From: Actinoallomurus sp963823735
GTDB lineage: Bacteria; Actinomycetota; Actinomycetes; Streptosporangiales; Streptosporangiaceae
Assembly (NCBI GenBank): GCA_963823735.1
Contig: CAWGMO010000010.1
Location: forward strand, 930,001 to 994,000
Direction: 5' to 3'
Length of the DNA: 64,000 bases
Below the pieces are notes generated by a model that ran no database searches, had not been told where the DNA came from, and saw nothing but the letters and a program-made list of their open reading frames with translations. Positions 48,629-64,000 of the stretch are shown piece after piece; within the stretch, counting starts at the first letter, position 1, and each line of letters starts with the position of its first letter. Both the position numbers and the translations under genes were made by a program.

Positions 48629-49213
48629 TCACTGGCGGCCGAACTCCTTCTGCAGGAGGGAGAGCATCTCGTCCGCACTGGCCGAGTCCAGATCGCCGCC
48701 CTCCGCGGGCACGTCCTCGTTCTCGTCGGTCATCCGGGCGGCCAGGCGGCGCAGGCGCTGCGCGATCGGCCCGAGCGCGGCCCGGTGTTCGCTGTCCTTT
48801 CCAAGTTCGGCCAGTGCTTCTTCCATCGCGTCCAGGTCGGTGTGAACGGTGTCCGGGGTGGCCGCCGGGAACAGCTCGTGGTGCAGGTGCCCGGCGAGCG
48901 CGGTCGCCGTCGGGTGGTCGAACACCAGCGTCGCCGGCAGCGCCAGCCCGGTGAGCGGAGCCAGCCGGTTACGCAGGTCCACGGCGGTGACCGAGTCGAA
49001 GCCCAGATCGCGGAAGGACTTCTCCGCGGGCAGGGCCTCGTCCTTTCGATAACCTAGGGCGGCCCCCGCTTGGGTAGTCACCAGTCGTAGTAGGTGTTCT
49101 CCTCGTTCCGCCCGGGTTAGGCTGGCCAGTTCGCCGACGAGATCATCTCCGCCGGTGGTGTCCGGCAGCGCGGCCACGGCCTCGGGGATCTCCGCCAGCA
49201 GCGGCCTCGCGTC
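48629..49213 (-). pseudogene. ACP and docking tail of gene C, separated by the frameshift
   Basis: This stretch continues the gene C homology in the +1 frame: KR-ACP linker (PLLAEIPEA), ACP with GFDSV and phosphopantetheine Ser at 48990-48992, then a helical tail ending in a DEMLSLLQKEFG docking motif that suits the start of gene D. The nearest ATG-like start in this frame (about 49306) is out of frame with the KR and encodes nonsense before the linker, so I do not think it is a separate gene. Residues in 49046-49117 use codons that are rare here (CTA, CGA, TAT, GAA), and this block is matched in the D/E spacer. Confidence 0.85.
49046..49117 (-). repeat. 72-nt block in gene C ACP matching the D/E spacer
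   Basis: The block encodes the last part of the KR-ACP linker and helix 1 of the ACP. It has 27 A/T of 72 bases, and CTA leucine codons cluster in and beside it, unlike surrounding sequence. It is the coding partner of 38668-38739. Confidence 0.75.
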
Positions 49214-52200
49214 GCGCGGCGGTGTAGGTCTCGGCGAACCTCGGCCAGTCCACGTCGGCCACGGCCACGAAGGTCTCGTCGGCGTCCAGCGCGTCGCCCA
49301 GCACACCGAGCGAGCCGGCCGGCGGCATGGCGCGCACGCCGAAGCGCGCGAGCTCCTTCGCCGCGTCGCCGCTGGCCATGCCGACCTCGTCCCAGGCGCC
49401 CCAGGCGACGGACAGCGCGTGCCGTCCGCGCGCGCGGCGCTCCTCGGCGAAGCCGTCGAGGTAGGCGTTGGCGGCGGCGTAGGCGCTCTGGCCCGCGCTC
49501 CCCCACACCCCGGCGTTCGAGGAGAACAGGACGAACTCGGCGAGGTCGTCGCCGAAGACCTCGTCCAGGTTCCGCGCTCCCGCGACCTTCGCCGCGCACA
49601 CGCGCGGCCAGTCGGCCAGGTCGGCCCGCTCCACCGGGACGCTGTCGACGACGCCGGCCGCGTGGTACACCGACCGTACGGCCAGCCCGCGGCCCCTCAG
49701 GTCATCCCGCAGCGCGGCCACGGCGGCCGGGTCGGTGACGTCGCAGGAGACCGCCTCGACGCGGGCGTCGAGCTCCTCCCCCAGCTCGCGGGCGGCGCCG
49801 GAGTCACCGGCGGAGCGGCTCACCAGCACGATCTCGGTCTCGCCGCGCTCGGCCAGCCAGCGGGCGAGCCGGAGGCCGATGCCGCCGGTGCCGCCGGTCA
49901 CCAGTACGGCGCCCTCGTCCGGGCGTTCCTTCCGGTCACCGTCCGGCGCCGGACTGCGCCGCAGGCGGCGGGCGAGCACGCGCGACCCGCGCACGGCCAG
50001 CTGGTCCTCGTCGCCGGCGCCGCGCAGCGCCCAGACCAGGCGTCCGAGCGAATCCTCGTCCGGCTCGGCCGGCAGGTCGACCAGGCCGCCCCAGCTCTTC
50101 GGCCGTTCGAGGCCGATGACGCGGCCGAGCCCCCACAGCCCGGACGTGACCGGGTCCACGGCGTCGCCGGGCAGCGCGCTCACGGCGCCGCGCGTGACGC
50201 ACCACAGCGGCGCCTCGACGCCGCGGTCCGCCAGGGCCTGCGTGAGCAGGGCCGTCGACGTCCAGGCGGTCGCGACGCCGGATCCCGTGTCGCCGTCGGC
50301 CGCGCCGAGCAGCGAGACGACGGTGTCGACGTCCCCTTCGGGCAGGCGCCCGGCGAGGTCCGCGCGGTCCGTGTCCGCGCCGACCTCGATCTCGGCCACG
50401 TCGCCGTCCGCGCGGAGCGCGGCCAGCACGGCGCTTACCCAGGCGCGGTCGCCGGAGGACGGGACCACCGCCCAGCGGCTCACGGCCCCCGGCGGCGCCG
50501 GCTCGGGCTCGACGGGCTTCCAGCTCACGCGGTAGCGCCAGCCGTCCCCGGCCGATCCGGCGGCCTCCGCCCGGCGTACCGGCTCGGCCCAGTAGTCGCG
50601 GTGCTCGAAGGCGTACGTCGGCAGTGGCACGCGGCGCGCCTCGCCGAACGCGGGCGTCCAGTCGACCTCGACGCCCTGGACCCAGAGTTCGGCGGCGGAC
50701 CGCAGGAACCGGTCCGGCCCGCCGTCGTCGCGGCGCAGCGTGCCGGCGATGACGGCGTCCTTGGCGGCGGGCGTGTCGGAGATGGCCATGGTCAGCACGG
50801 GGTGCGAGCTGGCCTCGACGAAGCAGCCGAAGCCCTGCCCGGCCAGGTCGGTGACCGCGTCGCCGAATCTGACGGGCTCGCGCAGGTTGCGGAACCAGTA
50901 CTCGGGGCCCAGCTCGGTCCCGTCGAGCGCGCCACCGGTCACGGTGGAGTGGAAGGTGATGTCGCCGGATTTGGGCGTGAGCACCTTCAGCGCGGCGACG
51001 AGCTCGTCGCGGATCGAGGCGACCTGCGGCGAGTGGGAGGCGTAGTCGACCGGCACCCGGCGGGCGCGGATCCCCTGCTCCTCACACCACGCGGCGGCGG
51101 CGTCCAGATCGGCGACGGTCCCGGACAGCACGGTCGACGTCGGGCCGTTCACGGCCGCGACGGACACGTCCTCCAGCGCGGGCCCGATGTCGTCGACGCC
51201 CGCCTGGACCGACAGCATGCCGCCGGAGCCGGCCAGCCCGGTCAGCAGCCGCGACCGCGCGACGACGACGGTCAGCGCCTCCGGCAGGGTCAGGATCCCG
51301 GCGACGCAGGCGGCCGCGACCTCGCCCTGGGAGTGCCCGAGGACGACGTCCGGGCGTACGCCGTAGGCGGCCCACAGCCGCGCCAGAGAGATCATCACCG
51401 CGCACAGCGCGGGCTGTACGACGTCGACGCGCTCCAGGTCGGCGGCCTGCTCGGAGTCCGGTTCGGCGTGCAGGATCTCACGCAGCGACCAGTCGGTGAG
51501 CTTGCCGAGGATCTGGTCGCACTCGTCCATCGCCTCGGCGAACACCGGCGAGGCCGCCCACAGCTCGCGGCCCATCCCGGCCCACTGCGACCCCTGGCCG
51601 GGGAAGACGAAGACGACGCCGGTCTGGTCGCGCGCGGTGCCGGTCACGGCCTCGTCGAGGTCGCCCAGCATCGACGCCGGGTCGGCGCCGATGAACACGG
51701 CGCGCTCCTCCAGCGCGGCGCGGGTGGTGGCCAGCGACCGGCCGACGTCGGCCGGGGAACGACCGTCGACGGCGGGGGCGAGCCGCCGCGCCTGCCGGGC
51801 GAGGCCGCCCTGGCCGCGCGCCGAGAGCACCCACGGCACGACGCCGCCGGTCTCCTCGCGCTCGGGTTCGGGCGCCTTCTCCGGCCCCTGTTCGATGATG
51901 ACGTGCGCGTTGGTGCCGCTGACGCCGAAGGAGGAGACGCCGGCGCGGCGCGGGCGGTCCCCGGCGGGCCACGGGCGCGCCTCGGTGAGCAGCCGCACCT
52001 CACCGGCGGACCAGTCGACGTGCGGGGAGGGCTCGTCGGCGTGCAGCGTCTTCGGCAGGAGGCCGTGCCGCATCGCCTCGATCATCTTGAGCAGGCCCGC
52101 GACGCCCGCGGCGGCCTGCGTGTGGCCGACGTTGGACTTGACCGAACCGAGCCACAGCGGGCCGTCCTCGCGGCCCTTGCCGTACGTCGCCAGCAGCGCC

Positions 52201-53222
52201 TGCGCCTCGATCGGGTCGCCCAGCTTCGTCCCGGTGCCGTGCGCCTCGACGGCGTCGACGTCGCCGGTGGTCAGCCCGGCGTCCTCCAGCGCCTGCCGGA
52301 TGACCCGCTGCTGCGCCGGTCCGTTCGGCGCGGTGAGGCCGTTGGAGGCGCCGTCCTGGTTGACGGCGGTGCCGCGGACCACGGCGAGCACCTCGTGCCC
52401 GAGGCGCTCGGCGTCGGAGAGACGCTCGACGACGAGCACGCCGACGCCCTCGCCCCAGCCGGTGCCGTCGGCGCCCGCGCCGAACGCCTTGCAGCGCCCG
52501 TCGTCGGCCAGCCCGCCCTGCTTGCCGAACTCGACGAACATGTCGTCGGTGGCCATGATCGTCGCGCCTCCGACGAGCGCCAGCGAGCACTCGCCGCGGC
52601 GCAGGGAGCTCACCGCCAGGTGCAGGGCGACCAGGGACGACGAGCACGCCGTGTCGACGGTCGCGGCCGGGCCCTCCAGCCCGAGCGCGTACGACACGCG
52701 CCCGGACAGCACGGCCGCGGCGTTGCCGGTGGCGAGCAGGCCCTCCAGGTCCGGGACACCACGTACGCGCTGCGCGTAGTCGTGCAGGCTCGACCCGAGG
52801 TAGACCGCCGTGGCGGAGCCCTTGAGCGCCAGCGGGTCGATGCCCGCCTGCTCCAGGGCCTCCCACGCGCACTCCAGCGCCAGCCGCTGCTGCGGGTCCA
52901 TCGCGAGCGCCTCGCGCGGCGAGATGCCGAAGAACCCGGCGTCGAACCCGGCCGCGCGGTCCAGGTAGGCGGCCTGCCCGGCCGCGCCCGAACGCCAGCC
53001 CCGGTCGGCGGGCGGCGCCGTGACGGCGTCGGCCTCGCCTTCGACGAGGTCCCAGAGCCCGGCGGCGGAGCTCACTCCCCCGCCGTACCGGCAGCCGGTG
53101 CCGACCACGGCGATCGGCTCGCCGTCGGTACGCGCCGCCATGTCGTCGGTGAGCTTGCGGAGCCGCTCGTTCTCCCGGAGGGCCGAGCGGAGCGCCTCGA
53201 CAAGTTTCGCTGAATCGGTCAT
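49143..53222 (-). CDS. Modular type I PKS (gene C), KS-AT-KR part, frameshifted before its ACP
   Basis: This frame encodes docking helix, KS, AT and KR of a one-module PKS, then runs into about 20 meaningless residues and a stop. The start ATG gives TDSAKLVEALR, a docking type different from the other genes here, and has a good ribosome binding site; an in-frame ATG 27 bp upstream lies inside the end of gene B. The KS has the active Cys at residue 193. The AT has GHSQGE and YASH, predicting methylmalonyl-CoA. The KR has GGTGGIG, FSS and YAAAN, lacks LDD and has Trp eight residues before Tyr, so A-type. Homology to other modules continues without a gap into another frame at about 49214, where the ACP lies. 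The frame shift is therefore either a mutation that inactivates the module or an error in this sequence; a single extra base explains it. Confidence 0.9.
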   Translation of the reverse strand: MTDSAKLVEALRSALRENERLRKLTDDMAARTDGEPIAVVGTGCRYGGGVSSAAGLWDLVEGEADAVTAPPADRGWRSGAAGQAAYLDRAAGFDAGFFGISPREALAMDPQQRLALECAWEALEQAGIDPLALKGSATAVYLGSSLHDYAQRVRGVPDLEGLLATGNAAAVLSGRVSYALGLEGPAATVDTACSSSLVALHLAVSSLRRGECSLALVGGATIMATDDMFVEFGKQGGLADDGRCKAFGAGADGTGWGEGVGVLVVERLSDAERLGHEVLAVVRGTAVNQDGASNGLTAPNGPAQQRVIRQALEDAGLTTGDVDAVEAHGTGTKLGDPIEAQALLATYGKGREDGPLWLGSVKSNVGHTQAAAGVAGLLKMIEAMRHGLLPKTLHADEPSPHVDWSAGEVRLLTEARPWPAGDRPRRAGVSSFGVSGTNAHVIIEQGPEKAPEPEREETGGVVPWVLSARGQGGLARQARRLAPAVDGRSPADVGRSLATTRAALEERAVFIGADPASMLGDLDEAVTGTARDQTGVVFVFPGQGSQWAGMGRELWAASPVFAEAMDECDQILGKLTDWSLREILHAEPDSEQAADLERVDVVQPALCAVMISLARLWAAYGVRPDVVLGHSQGEVAAACVAGILTLPEALTVVVARSRLLTGLAGSGGMLSVQAGVDDIGPALEDVSVAAVNGPTSTVLSGTVADLDAAAAWCEEQGIRARRVPVDYASHSPQVASIRDELVAALKVLTPKSGDITFHSTVTGGALDGTELGPEYWFRNLREPVRFGDAVTDLAGQGFGCFVEASSHPVLTMAISDTPAAKDAVIAGTLRRDDGGPDRFLRSAAELWVQGVEVDWTPAFGEARRVPLPTYAFEHRDYWAEPVRRAEAAGSAGDGWRYRVSWKPVEPEPAPPGAVSRWAVVPSSGDRAWVSAVLAALRADGDVAEIEVGADTDRADLAGRLPEGDVDTVVSLLGAADGDTGSGVATAWTSTALLTQALADRGVEAPLWCVTRGAVSALPGDAVDPVTSGLWGLGRVIGLERPKSWGGLVDLPAEPDEDSLGRLVWALRGAGDEDQLAVRGSRVLARRLRRSPAPDGDRKERPDEGAVLVTGGTGGIGLRLARWLAERGETEIVLVSRSAGDSGAARELGEELDARVEAVSCDVTDPAAVAALRDDLRGRGLAVRSVYHAAGVVDSVPVERADLADWPRVCAAKVAGARNLDEVFGDDLAEFVLFSSNAGVWGSAGQSAYAAANAYLDGFAEERRARGRHALSVAWGAWDEVGMASGDAAKELARFGVRAMPPAGSLGVLGDALDADETFVAVADVDWPRFAETYTAARREAAAGGDPRGRGRAAGHHRRR
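49205..49222 (-). other. Frameshift site in gene C
   Basis: The reading frame changes inside a GCC-GCG-CGA-CGC stretch. Removing one base near 49214 gives FAETYTAADARPLLAEIPE, the same length as FAATYGAMRRRPLIEDIPE in gene D and FAPAFTTM-type linkers elsewhere. There is no slippery heptamer, so programmed frameshifting is not supported. The repetitive GCGCG context is typical of sequencing or assembly errors. Confidence 0.85.
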
Positions 53223-53235
53223 CGCGCCTCTCTCC
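53223..53235 (-). promoter_or_regulatory. B/C junction, 13 bp, gene C ribosome binding site
   Basis: GGAGAGAGG lies just before the gene C ATG and partly overlaps the end of gene B. This tight coupling suggests translational linkage of B and C. Confidence 0.7.
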
Positions 53236-62121
<8,886 letters not shown>

Positions 62122-62153
62122 TGGTGACCTTCCTCTGTCCTTCGATGGAGCCG
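62122..62153 (-). promoter_or_regulatory. A/B intergenic spacer with gene B ribosome binding site
   Basis: The 32-bp spacer holds GAGGAAGG about 6-7 nt before the GTG start of gene B. There is no room for a promoter, so A and B are probably co-transcribed. Confidence 0.7.
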
Positions 62154-64000
62154 CTAGGACGTACCGAGTTCGTTGTCGATGAAGGCGAAGATCTCGTCGT
62201 CGCTGGCAGCGCCGATCCGATCCTCGACTCCGTCCGGGTCCGCCTGCTCCGACTCTTCTGCCGCCTCAAGCCGGTCGAGAAGCCTCCGCAGGCGGGTGGC
62301 GAGCGCGTCGCGGTCCGCCGCCGACGAGGTGAGCTTGGCGAACTCGCGCTCCAGGTCGTCGAGCGTCGCGCCCGCGGGGCCGGCGTTCTTGAAGACGTCC
62401 GTGGCCAGATGCGCCGCCACCGCCTCCGGTGACGGATGGTCGAAGATCAACGTCGTGGTCAGGGTCTGCCCCACCAGGCGGCCGAGCCGGTTGCGGAACT
62501 CGACCGCGGTGAGGGAGTCGAATCCCTGCTCCAGGAAGCCGGTCCGCGGCGCGACGGCGTCCCGGTCGGCGTGGCCGAGCACGGCGGCGGCCTCGGCCCG
62601 TACGAGCCCGAGCAGGTGGCTCCTCCGCTCGCTCTCGCTCATCTCCGCGATCCGATCCGCCAGGCCGATCTCCGCGACGGCCTCCTCGACGGGTTCCGGC
62701 CGGGCGCGTACCAGCCGCGTGAGCAGCGGGTGCGCCTCGACCCGCGGGTCGGTGAGCGCCAGGTGGGCGGGCACGAGCAGTGAGCGGTCGGCGTTGTGGC
62801 AGCGGTCGAACAGCCGCAGGCAGTCCTCCGAGCGCATCGGCACGACACCGAGCCGGGCCAGTCTGCGCAGATCGGCGCCGCTGAGGTCGCCCGCCATGCC
62901 CTCCTCGGCCTGCCAGAGGCCCCAGGCGAGGGCGATCGCGGGCAGGCCCTCGGCGCGCCGCTTCGCGGCCAGCGCCTCCACGAAGGCGTTCGCGGCGGCG
63001 TAGTTGGCCTGGCCGGGGTTGCCCACCAGGCCCGCGAACCCCGAGCACAGCAGGAAGTGCGAGAGAGGCAGGTCGCGGGTCAGCTCGTGCAGGTTCCAGG
63101 CGGCATCGGCCTTGGCGCGCATCACCGTGGCGAGCCGCTCGGAGGTCAGGGTCGCCAGCACACCGTCGTCCAGGACGCCCGCGGCGTGCAGGACGCCGGT
63201 CAGCGGGAACTCCGGAGGGATCGCGGCCAGCGTCTCGGACAGCCGGGCACGGTCGGCGACGTCGCAGGCCGCGACCTCGGCGGCGCACCCGAGCCCGTCG
63301 AGCTCCTCGACCAGCTCGGTGACGCCGGGCGCGTCCGGACCCCTGCGGCTGACCAGCAGCATCCGGCGTACGCCGTGCGCCCCGGCCAGGTGGCGGGCGA
63401 ACTCCCGGCCCAGGGCACCGGTCCCGCCGGTGAGCAGGACGGTGCCTCCACGCTCCCACGGCTCGTCGCCGCGCTGCGCGGGGTCGTTCACGCGGACGAG
63501 CCGCGGCGCCAGCCACCGCCCGTCGCGCAGGGCGAGCTGCGTCTCTCCGGTCGCGAAGGCCGCCGCGAGCGTGTCATCCGCGGCAGCGCCGTCGACCAGC
63601 AGGATCCGGCCGGGATGCTCGGACTGCGCACTCCGCACCAGGCCGACGGCGGCGGCCTGTCCCGGGTCGGTCTCGGCGCCCTCGGTGATCACGGCGAGCC
63701 GCGCGGAGACCAGTGTCTCCGAGGCGAGGAACTCCTGTACGCGCGCCATCGTCTCGGCCAGGTCGCCGGTGGGGCGCAGCACGACGATGTCGGGGGCGCT
63801 CCCGTTGACGGTGGCGAGCTCGGCCGTGCGCCCGGGAGCCTCCGCGCCGAGCGTCACCGGCATCCAGTCCACCTCGAACAGCGAGTCCGCGGGGAGCTCG
63901 TGCCGGCCGGCGAAGACCGCGACCTCTACCGGCCCGAGCGACGCGGAGCCGACGCGCACGGCGGGGTCGGCCACGATCGCGAACGCGCCGTCGTCCAGCG
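62154..64000 (-). CDS. Modular type I PKS (gene A), 5' end outside window: ...DH-KR-ACP
   Basis: This is the C-terminal part of a modular PKS protein; the frame is open to the right edge, so the N-terminus is missing. The first residues look like the tail of a dehydratase and its linker. A KR follows from about 63452 (GGTGALG cofactor loop, LDD of B-type KRs, YAAAN with catalytic Tyr and Asn). The ACP carries GFDSL, with the phosphopantetheine Ser at 62514-62516. The C-terminus is an Arg/Leu-rich helix ending in a DDEIFAFID-type tail, as in class-1 docking domains that contact the next PKS. The KR catalytic Ser position is Gly (CSGFAG where paralogues have FSS), so KR activity is uncertain. 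The stop lies 32 bp before gene B. Any internal GTG near 63974 is not a real start, because homology continues upstream of it. Confidence 0.95.
   Translation of the reverse strand, partial: LDDGAFAIVADPAVRVGSASLGPVEVAVFAGRHELPADSLFEVDWMPVTLGAEAPGRTAELATVNGSAPDIVVLRPTGDLAETMARVQEFLASETLVSARLAVITEGAETDPGQAAAVGLVRSAQSEHPGRILLVDGAAADDTLAAAFATGETQLALRDGRWLAPRLVRVNDPAQRGDEPWERGGTVLLTGGTGALGREFARHLAGAHGVRRMLLVSRRGPDAPGVTELVEELDGLGCAAEVAACDVADRARLSETLAAIPPEFPLTGVLHAAGVLDDGVLATLTSERLATVMRAKADAAWNLHELTRDLPLSHFLLCSGFAGLVGNPGQANYAAANAFVEALAAKRRAEGLPAIALAWGLWQAEEGMAGDLSGADLRRLARLGVVPMRSEDCLRLFDRCHNADRSLLVPAHLALTDPRVEAHPLLTRLVRARPEPVEEAVAEIGLADRIAEMSESERRSHLLGLVRAEAAAVLGHADRDAVAPRTGFLEQGFDSLTAVEFRNRLGRLVGQTLTTTLIFDHPSPEAVAAHLATDVFKNAGPAGATLDDLEREFAKLTSSAADRDALATRLRRLLDRLEAAEESEQADPDGVEDRIGAASDDEIFAFIDNELGTS
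62390..64000 (-). other. PKS module A (partial): DH end, KR (Ser to Gly), ACP
   Basis: Only the reductive end and carrier domain of this module are visible. The KR has LDD and lacks Trp eight residues before the catalytic Tyr, so it is B-type by sequence. The residue 13 before the Tyr, the catalytic Ser of the SDR fold, is Gly; a Ser remains one position earlier. The DH active-site residues lie outside the window. Confidence 0.85.

Noticed and set aside
49205..49222. Programmed ribosomal frameshift in gene C
   Set aside because: No slippery sequence and no clear downstream structure; a single-base indel explains the data.
62122..62153. Promoter or terminator between A and B or in other short spacers
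   Set aside because: Spacers of 13-48 bp hold only ribosome binding sites; no hairpin or promoter motif is visible.

Overview
The window lies entirely inside a type I modular polyketide synthase (PKS) locus. Its very high G+C, C/G-ending codons, GTG starts and GHSIGE/GHSQGE acyltransferase signatures point to an actinomycete (Streptomyces or a relative); the genus cannot be fixed from the sequence. All real genes lie on the minus strand and are read from right to left. The long plus-strand reading frames are antisense shadows of the PKS genes. I found no regulator, transporter, tailoring gene, RNA gene, insertion sequence or CRISPR array.

Layout in transcription order. Gene A (62154-64000, 5' end outside the window): end of a DH, then KR-ACP. 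Gene B (53236-62121): two KS-AT-KR-ACP modules. Gene C (48629-53222): one KS-AT-KR-ACP module broken by a one-base frameshift just before the ACP. Gene D (38762-48580): KS-AT-DH-KR-ACP and KS-AT-KR-ACP. Gene E (15413-38608, 7731 aa): five modules, KS-AT-KR-ACP twice, KS-AT-DH-ACP, KS-AT-KR-ACP, and KS-AT-DH-ER-KR-ACP. Gene F (6565-15378): two KS-AT-KR-ACP modules. Gene G (1-6524, 3' end outside the window): KS-AT-KR-ACP, then KS-AT running off the edge. This gives 15 modules, 13 seen end to end. No loading module and no thioesterase are present, so this is the middle of a longer assembly line.

The genes are tightly packed (13-48 bp apart), except for a 153-bp spacer between D and E. C-terminal helical tails and N-terminal coiled-coil starts look like docking-domain pairs in the physical order A>B>C>D>E>F>G. 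The B/C junction uses a visibly different pair from the others. AT motifs predict methylmalonyl-CoA in C, D1, D2 and E4 and malonyl-CoA in the other ten ATs. Most modules carry only a KR, so the expected backbone is a long, mostly 1,3-hydroxylated chain with a few methyl branches, i.e. a polyol macrolide-like product (inference).

The main oddities are: the frameshift separating the gene C ACP from its KR; a 72-nt, about 78% identical, ungapped match between that ACP's coding sequence and the D/E spacer; module E3, which has a DH but no KR and an ACP with GFTSL instead of GFDSL; and three ketoreductases with changed key residues (A: catalytic Ser to Gly; E5: catalytic Ser to Ala; D1: degraded NADPH loop). 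These bear directly on predicting the product.
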